From contig JAQCIK010000005.1 in assembly GCA_027592035.1 (NCBI GenBank), forward strand, positions 46,944-110,943: a stretch of DNA of 64,000 nucleotides, read 5' to 3'. Of this stretch, positions 42,502 to 52,075 are shown piece after piece. The notes under the pieces were generated by a model that ran no database searches, was not told the origin of the DNA, and saw only the letters and a list, made by a program, of their open reading frames with translations. Numbering within the stretch: the first letter of the stretch is position 1; every line of letters begins with the position of its first letter. The position numbers and the translations under genes are program-made. This DNA comes from Casp-actino8 sp001510455. Its GTDB lineage: Bacteria > Actinomycetota > Acidimicrobiia > Acidimicrobiales > Ilumatobacteraceae.

Positions 42502-43878
42502 TCAGGAATCGAGGCTCCGCTCGACACGACCTCGGAGTTCGTTCGTCGTTTCCCGGAGTGCCACCTCGGGGTCGACGCCACGACGGCGAGCCTCCATCAC
42601 GAGCGCCAGTAGTTCGCGGCCGAGCGATTCGTCGTCGACGTCGGGAGCGAGGCGCTGCGGGTCGAGGTTCATCTTCTCGATCTTCTTCAAGACAGCCGCG
42701 GCATACGACAGTGAGCCCGAACTCGACGGGATGCCGTCGAAAGGGCCATCGGTGACGCCCCGTGCTTGCTTCTCGGCTCGTTTGATCGCGTCCCAATCGG
42801 ACACCAGTCGATCGATCGATGTCTCACTGCTCGAGCTCTCGCGCGAGAACACGTGTGGATGTCGTCGCACCAACTTGTCATTGATGCCCCGAGCGACGTC
42901 GGCCATCGTGAAGCGTCCCTCTTGTTCGGCGATCGCAGCATGGAATTCGATCTGATAGAGCAGGTCACCCAGTTCTTCGACGAGATGTTCGTCGGTCACC
43001 GGATCATCGGGGTCGAGAGCGAGGATCGCGTCGACCACCTCGTGGGTCTCCTCGAGGAGATAGGTGACGAGAGTGCGGTGGTTCTGCTCGCGATCCCAGG
43101 GGCATTCACGGCGAAGAGTGTGCGCCAGATCGTGGAACGCCACGAGTTCACGTCCGACCGGGGCGGCGAGAGACGGAACGTACAGTGACGTCAGATGGTC
43201 GGCATCGAGTGTTCGGTCGATCTCGGCCCACGTCGTGTGTTCGATGCGTTCGTCAGGGAGTCCGAGGTGATGGAGGAGAACGACCGAGGAATCGTCGTTC
43301 GAGACGTCGATCAGATCTTCGGCGGCCAACTTGATCTCTGACAGCACCCAATTGGCATGGCAGTGCGCCACCAACAGTGGACCGGCCAGACCAGCGGCTC
43401 GTCGCGAGAATTCGTGACCGTCCACCAAGGTCACCCCATCGTCGATCGGATCGATCCCGAGGCGCGACCACACCAGATCCAGAAAACTCATGGCGGGGTG
43501 GATGACGACGTGAAGGCGATCATCGTCTCGCAGAAGACGAACGGTTCGTTCGAGAACGAGGGGTGAGCCGGGGACGCCGTAGACGATCTCCTCGCCGGCG
43601 GCGTGCGCACGATTCGTCTCGTCGACGAGTCGCTCGACGATGGTCGTGTACACGGCATCGAAGTCGGTGGCTCGTTCGTATATCTCGTCGAACGACGACG
43701 CTCCCGCCATCAGATGGGCACTCGGATGAACCGACGTGCGCAGGAGCCGACGGGGAGAACGGGCGATCACACTCTTGGTGTGGTCGGTGACGTACTCGTC
43801 TCCTCCGGGCCCGAGTCCGACGACGTGAAGGGTCGGAATCACGCGCTCATCAGTGGACTCGAGTGGCCGAGTCGTCAC
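42502..43878 (-). CDS. mazG: tetrapyrrole-methylase-fold / MazG fusion protein (YabN-like)
   Basis: 458 residues with two domains. Residues about 15-225 form a tetrapyrrole methylase-like domain (LHVVGLGPGGDEYVTD, YGVPGSPLVLERTVRLL). Residues about 240-450 are MazG, with the metal-binding helices EETHEVVDAIL and EELGDLLYQIEFHA. MazG cleaves abnormal nucleoside triphosphates. GTG 43878 overlaps the upstream stop by 4 bases. The architecture matches B. subtilis YabN rather than single-domain MazG; the methylase half has no clear catalytic role. Confidence 0.9.
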   Translation of the reverse strand: MTTRPLESTDERVIPTLHVVGLGPGGDEYVTDHTKSVIARSPRRLLRTSVHPSAHLMAGASSFDEIYERATDFDAVYTTIVERLVDETNRAHAAGEEIVYGVPGSPLVLERTVRLLRDDDRLHVVIHPAMSFLDLVWSRLGIDPIDDGVTLVDGHEFSRRAAGLAGPLLVAHCHANWVLSEIKLAAEDLIDVSNDDSSVVLLHHLGLPDERIEHTTWAEIDRTLDADHLTSLYVPSLAAPVGRELVAFHDLAHTLRRECPWDREQNHRTLVTYLLEETHEVVDAILALDPDDPVTDEHLVEELGDLLYQIEFHAAIAEQEGRFTMADVARGINDKLVRRHPHVFSRESSSSETSIDRLVSDWDAIKRAEKQARGVTDGPFDGIPSSSGSLSYAAAVLKKIEKMNLDPQRLAPDVDDESLGRELLALVMEARRRGVDPEVALRETTNELRGRVERSLDS

Positions 43879-44801
43879 GGCGCAACGACGCGGCCCGTCT
43901 CGGCTTCCCAGATGCCGTACTCGGAAGCCACCCACACGTCAGCAGTCGAGAGAACGGTCTGTCGCTCGGCCTCCGATGCACCGAGACCGACCAGTTCGCG
44001 AACGTCGTCGGCGATTTCGTCGAAAGGGCGGAGCAGAGCGATCACCCATCCGACGTTCGGAATCTCGAACGGGGGAGTGGGAACGGCGACCTCGGCGTTC
44101 GACAGTGCGACGGCGAACTCGGGGACGATCTGGCTCGACAGAGCGACTCGATCGAAGCAGGCGATCCCCGAACCCGGATCGGTCACGATTCCGCCGTTGG
44201 CAGCCGATGAATCGATCGAATACTGCGCCGCGAGTTGACCGAAGTCGGCGCCGGCGTCGAGCTGATTCGAGATGTCGGCGATCAGGGTCTCATCGGTCAC
44301 CAGAATGGCTCGCAGACAGAAGGCCCCGGATTCGCTCGGGCCAGCGTCGTAGAGAGCACGCAATTCGTCGGTCGACGGTCCGAAGGTGTTCGCGAACACG
44401 CGCTGCACGGCCGTGGCACGGACGTAGAAATCCTGGGCTGTGACCGAGGCGTCGCCGAATCCGGCCTGCCCCTCGAGAATGCGGCGCGCCTCGTCGAGAT
44501 CGTCCTGGTCGATCTGGACGTCACGTGCGGCCAGTGATTCGGTCAGCACCACCGTGGTGGCCCAATCCGAGAGCAGCCCACGGGCCACGGCGGCGTTCAC
44601 GGTGCCGGTCTCGTTCTGGGCGGACGGAATGGCCGCGGCGTAACCGGTCAGGAGTTCGTCGAAATCGGCGCCCGACAGCGACTGGCCGTTCACCCGTATG
44701 GCCGTCGATTCCACACTCGAACACGCCGAGAGCGACAGGGAAGCGACGGCGAGTACTGCGAGCAGACCGGTGACGACGGGGAGGGGGCGACGAATTTTCA
44801 C
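43875..44801 (-). CDS. SurA/PrsA-like peptidyl-prolyl isomerase lipoprotein
   Basis: 308 residues. Lipoprotein signal with lipobox LSAC near Cys27. Residues 30-130 form a SurA-type N-terminal chaperone region (VNGQSLSGADFDELL), and residues about 160-260 resemble a parvulin PpiC domain (CLRAILVTDET...FGQLAAQYSIDSSAANGGIV). It would fold exported proteins at the cell surface. It sits 9 bases after mfd. The parvulin motif is loose, so chaperone activity without isomerase activity is possible. Confidence 0.8.
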   Translation of the reverse strand: MKIRRPLPVVTGLLAVLAVASLSLSACSSVESTAIRVNGQSLSGADFDELLTGYAAAIPSAQNETGTVNAAVARGLLSDWATTVVLTESLAARDVQIDQDDLDEARRILEGQAGFGDASVTAQDFYVRATAVQRVFANTFGPSTDELRALYDAGPSESGAFCLRAILVTDETLIADISNQLDAGADFGQLAAQYSIDSSAANGGIVTDPGSGIACFDRVALSSQIVPEFAVALSNAEVAVPTPPFEIPNVGWVIALLRPFDEIADDVRELVGLGASEAERQTVLSTADVWVASEYGIWEAETGRVVAP

Positions 44802-44810
44802 GTCGCCAAA

Positions 44811-47800
44811 CTAGTTGTCACCGGTCGGGAAGAGACGGCTCAGGAACTCGAGGAGGTATTCCACGGGTTCACGAGTGCGCGGTACCGGCACGATCAACTG
44901 TTGAAGGGTGTCCTTGTAGATGGCGTCCTTCGCCAGTCGTGACAAACGCATCGTGTCCGACACTTTCATGGTGATCGGAGACAAGCGGGCATCGGATCGA
45001 GTGACGACCACCTCGGTGGCCCCCAGTCGATGGCATTCGGCGCGCACCCGGCCGACCTGGAGCAGCATCTCGGCCGGATCGGGGACCGGACCGTAGCGAT
45101 CGAGCCACTCGGTGCGAATGTCGTCGACTTGGCGGTGGTCCTCGACAGTGGCCAAACGTCGATAGGCCTCGAGTCGGAGTGCCTCCTTCGGGACGTAGTC
45201 GGTCGGGAGGAAGGCGTGAGTGGGGACGTCGATCTTGATCTCGGACGGCTCCTTGACCGGCTCACCTTTCATCTCACCGACTGCCTCGGTGACCATCTGG
45301 CAGTAGAGGTCGTAGCCGACGGCAGCGATGTGTCCGCTCTGGGCTTCCCCGAGCAGGTTGCCGGCGCCTCGGATCTCGAGATCCCGCATTGCGATCTTGA
45401 AACCACTACCGAGTTCGGTCGATTCGCCGATCGTGCGGAGGCGCTCGTAGGCCTCTTCGGTGAGTGCTCGGTCGGCCGGATGGAAGAGGTAGGCGTAGGC
45501 ACGTTGACCACTTCGACCGACTCGTCCGCGCAGCTGGTGCATCTGGCCGAGACCGAGCAGGTCGGAGCGTTCGACCACGAGTGTGTTCACCGTCGGCATG
45601 TCGATACCGCTCTCGATGATGGTGGTGCACACGAGAACGTCGTACTCGCCCTCCCAGAAGTCGAGAACGATCTGTTCGAGAGTTCCTTCGTCCATTTGAC
45701 CGTGGGCGACGGCGATCCGAGCCTCGGGCACCAATTCCCGCAGTCCGGCTGCACACTCCTCGATCGACTGGACGCGGTTGTGCACCCAGAACACTTGGCC
45801 CTCCCTGAGCAATTCGCGTCGGATGGCTTCGATCGCCACTCGCTCGTCGTACTCGCCGACGAAGGTCAGGATCGGCTGGCGATCGGCGGGCGGAGTCTGA
45901 AGGAGGCTCAGATCGCGGATACCGACCAAGCTCATCTCCAGTGTTCGCGGAATAGGAGTCGCCGTGAGAGTGAGAACGTCGACGTTCGTCTTCAGATGCT
46001 TCATGGCCTCCTTGTGTTGAACTCCGAAGCGCTGTTCCTCGTCGACGACCAGGAGTCCGAGATTCTTGAACTTGACGCCGCTCGCCAGCAGACGGTGAGT
46101 TCCGACGACGCAGTCGATCTCGCCCGACTCGATACCGGCGACGACGTGGTTGGCTTCTTTCTGGGTGAGGAATCGCGACAGCACCTCGACGCGAATCGGA
46201 TAGCCGGCGAAACGTTCGGAGAAGGTGTTGCCGTGTTGAGAAGCGAGCAATGTGGTCGGAACGAGAACCGCGACCTGTTTGCCGTCCTGGATGGCCTTGA
46301 ACGCCGCTCGTACCGCGACCTCGGTCTTGCCGAAGCCCACGTCAGCGCACACCAGGCGGTCCATGGGGTAGGGGCGTTCCATGTCGACCTTGATCTCGTC
46401 GATCGCCTTCTTCTGGTCGGGAGTTTCGACGAAGGGGAAGGAGTCCTCCATTTCGTGTTGCCATGGCGTGTCGGGGCCGTAGGCATGACCGGGTGCGGTC
46501 ACGCGCTTCTGGTAGAGCACCACCAGTTCCTGAGCGATCTCACGAACGGCGCTGCGAACGCGCGCCTTCGACTTCGAGAAATCGGATCCACCCAGACGGT
46601 GAAGGACGGGTGTCTCGCCACCGACGTACTGGCGAATCGTGTCGATCTGATCGGACGGCACATAAAGCTTGTCGCCACCTTTGTAGGCGAGCAGGAGATA
46701 GTCACGCTCGATGCCACCGATGGTTCGCTTGACCATTCCCTCGTACTTGCCGACCCCGTGCACGTGATGCACGACGTAGTTGCCGGGTTGTAGGTCTTCG
46801 AAGATCGTGGTCGACGTAGCCCGACGACGGGCCGGTTTGCGGTGGGCGCGGCGTCGCCCGGTGATGTCGGCCTCGGCGACCACGGCCAGCTTGGCTGAAG
46901 GAATGGTGAAACTCCGGTGCATTGGCGCAACGGCCACCACACCGCCAGACCCCGAGAGGTCGAGGTGTTCGCGACGATCGGCGTCAACGACAGCGAATGC
47001 GAGTCCGGTGTCGCCGAGCAGTGATGTGAGGCGCTCGGCCGAGCCTACGCCGTCGGCGGCAACCACCACGCGGTATCCGTCGGCCAACAATTGCGTGAAA
47101 CGTCCGGCCGGACCCTCACCGAGCGTTCCCATGCCGGTGGCCACACCCCACCCGCTCGCCTCGAGCAAAGGCACCTCGGGTCCATCGGCGACCGGAATCA
47201 GATTCCACGAGCCACGGGTGGATCCGAGAAGACGATCGGGTTCGGCATGAAGACGCGGAAATTCACGCGACTCGTCGCGGGCCCACGACGACGCGAGAGC
47301 TCGAGCGAGGTCGGCTTCTTCGGCCAGAAGATCTTGGGCTCGATCGCGCAGTCGACGAGGTTCGACGAGGACCACCTTGGCCTCGGGCGACAAGACGTCG
47401 GTCAGCAGTCGCGGGGTCTCGGTGAGCCAGGGAAGCCAGCTCTCCATGCCGTCGAAGATCTGCCCTTCGGCGAGACGTTCCCAGTTCTCGCGTCCCCACG
47501 GATCGGATGCCACGAGTGCTGCCGCTCGCTCGCGACATGTCTCACTCATGATCATTTCACGCGCCGGAAAGATCAGTACTTCGTCGAGGTCGGCGTCACT
47601 GCGCTGATCGTGGACGGAGAAGGTGGTGAGTCGGTCGACTTCGTCACCCCACAGATCGATACGAACGGGAACATCACTCGTGGAAGGAAAGACGTCGACG
47701 ATGGCGCCACGCAGTGCGACTTCACCTCGATGTTCGACGAGATCCTCTCGGCGATAGCCCCGTTCGACCAATGTCTTGACCACCTCGACCGGGTCGAGAG

Positions 47801-48263
47801 TCGCACCCTTTCGAACGACGATCGGTGCGCACCCCGATTCACCGGGCGCAGTGTCGGGGCCGAGCTGCTGGAGCAGCGAGCGCATACTCGCCACGATGAT
47901 CGACGGTCGATCATGCGATTGGTCCGCGAGTCGCCACAGAACTTCGAGCCGTCGTCCCATTGTCTCGACGCTCGGGCTCACGCGCTCGAACGGAAGCGTT
48001 TCCCAGGCCGGGAAAAGAAGAACCTCGGAGGATTCTCCGCGACGAGGCATGAAATAGCGGAGGTCGTCGTACAACTGAGCGGCCATGGTTCCGGTCGGAC
48101 AGGCGAGAACGAGTGGCTGCCGTCCCGACAATTGAGCGAGCGCGGCCACGGTGATGGCGCGCGCCGAATCAGGAACAGCGATGGTGCCGTCGACGGCTCC
48201 GATCAGGCTGCGCAGAGCCGAATCGTCGCGCAGTCGCGGTGGAAGAGTCGCAAGAACGCTCAC
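44811..48263 (-). CDS. mfd: transcription-repair coupling factor
   Basis: 1150 residues, full length. Domains in order: UvrB-like N-terminal region (to about 350), CarD-like RNA-polymerase interaction domain (FEDLQPGNYVVHHVHGVGKYEG...DKLYVPSDQID, about 495-555), superfamily 2 translocase with Walker A ADVGFGKTEV and DEEQ box VVDEEQRFGVQHKE, motif VI QLRGRVGRSGQRAYAY, and a C-terminal TRCF domain. It displaces stalled polymerase and recruits UvrA. Overlaps the pth stop by 4 bases. Confidence 0.97.
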   Translation of the reverse strand: MSVLATLPPRLRDDSALRSLIGAVDGTIAVPDSARAITVAALAQLSGRQPLVLACPTGTMAAQLYDDLRYFMPRRGESSEVLLFPAWETLPFERVSPSVETMGRRLEVLWRLADQSHDRPSIIVASMRSLLQQLGPDTAPGESGCAPIVVRKGATLDPVEVVKTLVERGYRREDLVEHRGEVALRGAIVDVFPSTSDVPVRIDLWGDEVDRLTTFSVHDQRSDADLDEVLIFPAREMIMSETCRERAAALVASDPWGRENWERLAEGQIFDGMESWLPWLTETPRLLTDVLSPEAKVVLVEPRRLRDRAQDLLAEEADLARALASSWARDESREFPRLHAEPDRLLGSTRGSWNLIPVADGPEVPLLEASGWGVATGMGTLGEGPAGRFTQLLADGYRVVVAADGVGSAERLTSLLGDTGLAFAVVDADRREHLDLSGSGGVVAVAPMHRSFTIPSAKLAVVAEADITGRRRAHRKPARRRATSTTIFEDLQPGNYVVHHVHGVGKYEGMVKRTIGGIERDYLLLAYKGGDKLYVPSDQIDTIRQYVGGETPVLHRLGGSDFSKSKARVRSAVREIAQELVVLYQKRVTAPGHAYGPDTPWQHEMEDSFPFVETPDQKKAIDEIKVDMERPYPMDRLVCADVGFGKTEVAVRAAFKAIQDGKQVAVLVPTTLLASQHGNTFSERFAGYPIRVEVLSRFLTQKEANHVVAGIESGEIDCVVGTHRLLASGVKFKNLGLLVVDEEQRFGVQHKEAMKHLKTNVDVLTLTATPIPRTLEMSLVGIRDLSLLQTPPADRQPILTFVGEYDERVAIEAIRRELLREGQVFWVHNRVQSIEECAAGLRELVPEARIAVAHGQMDEGTLEQIVLDFWEGEYDVLVCTTIIESGIDMPTVNTLVVERSDLLGLGQMHQLRGRVGRSGQRAYAYLFHPADRALTEEAYERLRTIGESTELGSGFKIAMRDLEIRGAGNLLGEAQSGHIAAVGYDLYCQMVTEAVGEMKGEPVKEPSEIKIDVPTHAFLPTDYVPKEALRLEAYRRLATVEDHRQVDDIRTEWLDRYGPVPDPAEMLLQVGRVRAECHRLGATEVVVTRSDARLSPITMKVSDTMRLSRLAKDAIYKDTLQQLIVPVPRTREPVEYLLEFLSRLFPTGDN

Positions 48264-48901
48264 GAAGCGTTGAACCGGTTCATGGCCGCATCGACGCCGT
48301 CGAGAACGATCTTCTCCACCGCATCGGCTGCTACTCGGACCGCAACGTCGAGAACCTCGCGCTCGGACGGAGGGACACGACTCAGAACGTGATTGGCGCC
48401 CTGTTCCTTGGACGTCGGTTTACCGACGCCGATACGAACGCGGGTGTAGTCCTGAGTGCCGATCCGAGACGTGATGCTGCGCAGACCGTTGTGACCGCCC
48501 AACCCGCCACCGAACTTCACTCGCACCGTTCCAGGTGGCAGATCGAGTTCGTCGTGAATGACGATCAGCTCGGGGAAGTTCTTGTCGAGAACGAAGCCGT
48601 GACGTCGAATCAACTTCGCAACGGCCTGTCCGCTTTCGTTCATGAAGGTGAGCGGAAACGCCAGAATCGCTCGCTTGGTCGACGGGGGAGAACCGATTCG
48701 CACCTGTGCCTCGGTCGCCGAGTCGCGTCCCGACGAGAGCGACGTTCCGCAACGCCGGGCGAGCTCGGCCACGACTTCTTCACCGACATTGTGACGGGTC
48801 CGTGCGTATTGCTGACCCGGGTTGCCCAGGCCGACCACGAGAAAGTCGAAGGTCGGGGCGTGCTTCTTGCCGCCACGATCACCGCGCGACATGAGTCCCA
48901 T
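48260..48901 (-). CDS. pth: peptidyl-tRNA hydrolase
   Basis: About 213 residues (ATG 48901; ATG 48892 also possible). Seen: VVGLGNPGQQYARTRHNVGEEV with catalytic His, FMNESGQAV, HDELDLPPGTVRVKFGGGLGGHNGLRSI and the terminal helix. It frees tRNA from peptidyl-tRNA that drops off ribosomes. The N-terminal tail of about 17 residues is longer than the core needs. Between rplY and mfd, in the usual actinobacterial order. Confidence 0.94.
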   Translation of the reverse strand: MGLMSRGDRGGKKHAPTFDFLVVGLGNPGQQYARTRHNVGEEVVAELARRCGTSLSSGRDSATEAQVRIGSPPSTKRAILAFPLTFMNESGQAVAKLIRRHGFVLDKNFPELIVIHDELDLPPGTVRVKFGGGLGGHNGLRSITSRIGTQDYTRVRIGVGKPTSKEQGANHVLSRVPPSEREVLDVAVRVAADAVEKIVLDGVDAAMNRFNAS

Positions 48902-48952
48902 GGGTCACAGTCTCGCGTTCACCGAACGTCTGGGGAGATCCCCAGTGTCGGG

Positions 48953-49588
48953 TCAGGACTCAGCCGGAGTTTCGCCAGCGGCTTCGGCACCCTCGGCACC
49001 CTCGGCGGGAGCGGCCTCGGCAGCCTGAGCGGCCTTCGAACCAGTCACGGTGGTGACGACGGGCATCTTGGGATCACCGATGGCGCGGCACCCGGCCGGC
49101 ATCGTGATCTCGGAGAGACGAATGACGTCACCGATCTGCATGTTCGACACGTCGACTGCGATTTCGCTCGGCATGTTGGCCGGTGTGGTGACGATCTCGA
49201 GGGTGTCGGCGGCGGCGTCGACGAGTCCACCCTCGGACAGAACGGCCTTGGCGTTTCCGACGAGATGCACGGGGACCGACACGGTCAGCTCTTCACTGAG
49301 GTCGATGCGCATGAAGTCGACATGAGCGACGGTACGACGGACCGGATGGCGCTGCATGTCCTTCACGACGGCCGGATACGAATTGCCGTCGACTTCGAGA
49401 GTGAGGATGGTGTTGGCTCCGGCGGGACCCGACAGAGCGAGACGAAGCGCACTGCGCTCGACCGCCACCGACACCGGTGACATGCCGAGTCCGTACAGAA
49501 CGGCCGGAATCGATTCCTGGCGACGCAGGCGACGGGCGGCGGCCGAACCCTCGGCGCGTCCCGATGTGAGGCGAAGTGTGGTGGACAT
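48953..49588 (-). CDS. rplY: 50S ribosomal protein bL25 (Ctc form)
   Basis: 211 residues: an N-terminal 5S-rRNA-binding L25 domain (RRLRRQESIPAVLYGLG), then the TL5/Ctc beta-domain (HVDFMRIDLSEELTVSVPVHLVG). The C-terminal ~25 residues are an Ala/Glu-rich tail (AAQAAEAAPAEGAEGAEAAG). A GAAAGG ribosome site precedes ATG. It binds 5S rRNA in the large subunit. Confidence 0.94.
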   Translation of the reverse strand: MSTTLRLTSGRAEGSAAARRLRRQESIPAVLYGLGMSPVSVAVERSALRLALSGPAGANTILTLEVDGNSYPAVVKDMQRHPVRRTVAHVDFMRIDLSEELTVSVPVHLVGNAKAVLSEGGLVDAAADTLEIVTTPANMPSEIAVDVSNMQIGDVIRLSEITMPAGCRAIGDPKMPVVTTVTGSKAAQAAEAAPAEGAEGAEAAGETPAES

Positions 49589-49690
49589 GACGGGCCTTTC
49601 GTGGATCCCCGGATTCGAGCCCTGGGGAGATACCGGCTTGCCATGCTACGGGCTGATCCGAGGGGATCCCACCCGGGCCGGGGACCCCGA

Positions 49691-50671
49691 TCAGGCCTGG
49701 TTCTCGCCGCCGAAGATCTCCGACACGCTCGTGTCGTCGAACACCGCCGACAAGGCATCGGCGATGATCGGAGCCACCGAGATGACCTCGATCTTGTCGA
49801 TCTTCTTCTCGGCCGGGATGGGCAACGTGTTGGTCAGGATCACCCGGTCGATACGAGAGTTCTGGAGCCTCTCGATGGCCGGTCCGGACAGCACTCCGTG
49901 GGTGGCCATGGCCCACACCTCGGTGGCGCCCTTGTTCAAGAGGAGCTCGGCGGCCGACACGATCGTGCCACCGGTGTCGATCATGTCGTCGGTGAGGATG
50001 CACAGACGCCCCTCCACGTCACCGATCACGTCGAGGGCCTGAGCGGTGTTGGTGGTGCCCTTCGGGCGGCGCTTGTACACGAACGCCAGGTCGGCGCCGA
50101 GGTGCTGTTGCATACGTTCGGCCACCTTGATGCGACCGGCATCGGGCGACACGATCACCGGATCCTTGGCGTTGGCACGGATGTAGTCCTCGATCACTGG
50201 CATGGCGGTGAGGTGGTCGACCGGCCCTCCGAAGAAGCCTTGGATCTGACCACTGTGCAAGTCGATCGAGACCATGCGCTTGGCTCCGGCAGCGAGGAAC
50301 AAGTCGGCGATCAGACGGGCCGTGATGGGTTCACGACCTTCGGCCTTACGATCCTGTCGCGCGTAGCCGTAGAAGGGGCACACGGCGGTGATGCGTTTGG
50401 CTGAGGCTCGCTGCGCAGCATCGATCATGATGAGTTGTTCCATGATCGAGTCGTTGATGCTGCGACCGTCACAGCCGTAGTGCGTCTGCATGATGAACAC
50501 GTCGCAGCCGCGAACGCTGTCGCCGAATCGCGGTCGCACCTCACCGTTGGCGAATTCCACCAGGTTCGGATCGGCGAGTTCGATGCCGAGGTTCTGGGCG
50601 ACCTCCTGGGCCAGCGCAGGATGGGTACGACCCGAATAGAGAACCATTCGCTTGGTCGTGACCTTGTCCAT
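49691..50671 (-). CDS. prs: ribose-phosphate pyrophosphokinase
   Basis: 326 residues. It makes PRPP from ribose-5-phosphate and ATP. Seen: the N-terminal VLYSGRTHPALAQEVAQNLG, FANGEVRP, the ATP-flap segment FYGYARQDRKAEGREPITA, the PRPP-binding DDMIDTGGTI, and the closing SVSEIFGG. ATG 50671 gives the standard start; 13 further in-frame codons upstream are read-through of the leader. Its promoter (-10 TATAGT, 50737-50742) overlaps the glmU end and its leader carries a triple 14-bp repeat. Confidence 0.95.
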   Translation of the reverse strand: MDKVTTKRMVLYSGRTHPALAQEVAQNLGIELADPNLVEFANGEVRPRFGDSVRGCDVFIMQTHYGCDGRSINDSIMEQLIMIDAAQRASAKRITAVCPFYGYARQDRKAEGREPITARLIADLFLAAGAKRMVSIDLHSGQIQGFFGGPVDHLTAMPVIEDYIRANAKDPVIVSPDAGRIKVAERMQQHLGADLAFVYKRRPKGTTNTAQALDVIGDVEGRLCILTDDMIDTGGTIVSAAELLLNKGATEVWAMATHGVLSGPAIERLQNSRIDRVILTNTLPIPAEKKIDKIEVISVAPIIADALSAVFDDTSVSEIFGGENQA

Positions 50672-50698
50672 GAATTCCCGTCGCCCCTCGATCACTCG

Positions 50699-50740
50699 CT
50701 CACGAACCACTGCTCATGAATCACTGCTCACGAATCACTA
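50699..50740. repeat. three tandem 14-bp repeats in the prs leader
   Basis: CTCACGAACCACTG, CTCATGAATCACTG, CTCACGAATCACTA at 50699, 50713 and 50727, differing at three positions. They fill the space between the truncated glmU stop (50728) and the prs start, just downstream of the predicted prs transcription start, and the outermost copy supplies the final glmU codons. They could be a regulatory repeat or the scar of a deletion. Confidence 0.8.
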
Positions 50741-51828
50741 TAGAACGCGCCGGTCGTCACTCCATCAGCGACACGCGATCCGGGGGCGAGGTGTGCGAAC
50801 GGTCCGATATGACAGTCCGATCCGATGTGCGCGCCATGGGCGACCGTGTTCTCGACCGTCGATCGTTCACCCACTGAGGTGTCGACCAGGCGAGTGTTGG
50901 GTCCGATCTCGCACCCGTCCCCGAGGGTGGTGCGTCCTTGCAGGATCGTGCCGGGGAAGAGGGTGACGTCGCGGCCAATCGACACCGTCGTGTCGACGAA
51001 CGTTTGCCGCGGGTCGAGCATGGTGACACCGTTCAGCAGCCAATGGCGATTGATCCGTGACCGCAGCTCCCGTTCGGCGAGGGCCAGTTGCCACCGATCG
51101 TTGACTCCGAGGGTCTCGGCCGCGTCGGCGGTGACCGCTCCGATCTGGTGTCCCATCCCGGCGAGAGAGGCCACCACGTCGGTGAGGTAGTACTCGGCCT
51201 GCGAGTTGTGGGGCGACAGGTGGCGCAGAGCCGGGCCGAGCAGGTCACGACGGAACGCGAAGATCCCGGTGTTGATCTCGGTGATGCGTCGTTCCTCCGG
51301 CGAGGCGTCCCGTTGTTCGACGATGCGGAGTACACGACCCGACTTCGGATCCCGCACGATGCGTCCGTACCCGGCGGCACCGCCCGGGGCCTCGGCCAGA
51401 TCGGCGACGAGGACCGTGGCTCCGAGGTGGTTGGCCTCGTGATGACTCACCAGGTCGTCGATCGTCTCGGGGCGCAAGAGAGGGGTGTCGCCCGTCAGCA
51501 CCAGCACGGTGGACGTGTCGTCATGGTCGGCATGACGGGCGTCGAGAGCGTCGAGACCGACCAAGGCCGCATCGCCGGTCCCGCGTTGCACCGATTGTTC
51601 GGCGAAGAGCATGTGCGCCCACTCGGGTGCATCGTCGATGACTCGTTTGGTCACTCGTTCACTTCCGTGACCCACCACGACCACGGTGTGGGCAGGTCGA
51701 ACCATCGAAAGCGAGTGGACCACGTGCATCACGAGCGGTCGCCCGCAGATGAGGTGCAGGGGTTTGGGGCGAGTCGACCGCATCCGGGTCCCCTCACCGG
51801 CGGCCAGAATGAGGGCGTTCACGGGCAC
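50728..51828 (-). CDS. glmU: GlmU-like UDP-GlcNAc pyrophosphorylase lacking the acetyltransferase site (C-terminally truncated)
   Basis: 366 residues against ~455-480 for GlmU. The N-terminal uridylyltransferase is complete (LAAGEGTRM, NTGIFAFRR, EYYLTDVVA). The left-handed beta-helix begins (about 265-360) but stops at GVTTGAFYSDS, before the lysine, histidine and tyrosine of the acetyltransferase site; the arginine of the LRPG motif is alanine (HLAPGS). No reading frame downstream restores the missing part; prs follows directly. It may therefore make UDP-GlcNAc but not acetylate GlcN-1-P. Confidence 0.85.
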   Translation of the reverse strand: MPVNALILAAGEGTRMRSTRPKPLHLICGRPLVMHVVHSLSMVRPAHTVVVVGHGSERVTKRVIDDAPEWAHMLFAEQSVQRGTGDAALVGLDALDARHADHDDTSTVLVLTGDTPLLRPETIDDLVSHHEANHLGATVLVADLAEAPGGAAGYGRIVRDPKSGRVLRIVEQRDASPEERRITEINTGIFAFRRDLLGPALRHLSPHNSQAEYYLTDVVASLAGMGHQIGAVTADAAETLGVNDRWQLALAERELRSRINRHWLLNGVTMLDPRQTFVDTTVSIGRDVTLFPGTILQGRTTLGDGCEIGPNTRLVDTSVGERSTVENTVAHGAHIGSDCHIGPFAHLAPGSRVADGVTTGAFYSDS

Positions 51829-51908
51829 GATCTAGAGATATCACGCCCGGTACGGCGAGGCCGGCACGATGCAGAGCCCTCACCGGTTGTTCGGCCCGGG
51901 TGAATGTG

Positions 51909-51980
51909 CTCCGGGGAGAGGTCTCGAACCCCTATTCGCGGAATCAAAATCCGCTGTCCTACCGATTGAACGACCCCGGA
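51909..51980 (-). tRNA. tRNA-Gln (anticodon TTG)
   Basis: 72 bases on the minus strand. The acceptor stem TCCGGGG pairs with CCCCGGA, the anticodon arm is GCGGA-TTTTGAT-TCCGC with TTG, and GGGGTTCGAGACCTC is the T arm with TTCGA. The D arm has AATCGGTAGGACA. CCA is not encoded. A TAGCCT box lies 11 bases upstream (51992-51997, minus strand). Confidence 0.95.
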
Positions 51981-51991
51981 ATGTGCCTCCC

Positions 51992-51997
51992 AGGCTA
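51992..51997 (-). promoter_or_regulatory. -10 box (TAGCCT) of tRNA-Gln
   Basis: TAGCCT on the minus strand, 11 bases before the mature tRNA 5' end, leaving a 4-5 base precursor leader. Confidence 0.45.
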
Positions 51998-52040
51998 CTG
52001 GCTCGATTTCCCGGGCGTTGGCTCGGAGTGGGGCCGTGGC

Positions 52041-52046
52041 TAGCCT
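52041..52046 (+). promoter_or_regulatory. -10 box (TAGCCT) of the bS22 gene
   Basis: TAGCCT, then about 29 bases to ATG 52076 with a GAGAGG ribosome site. Here translation is not leaderless. Confidence 0.45.
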
Positions 52047-52075
52047 CGGCCCTTCAGTCTTTCGAGAGGTTCTCC

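Noticed and set aside
50699..50740. CRISPR array
   Set aside because: The 14-bp units abut without spacers and no cas genes are present; the nearby RecB-type nuclease at 61.5 kb is not in a CRISPR context.
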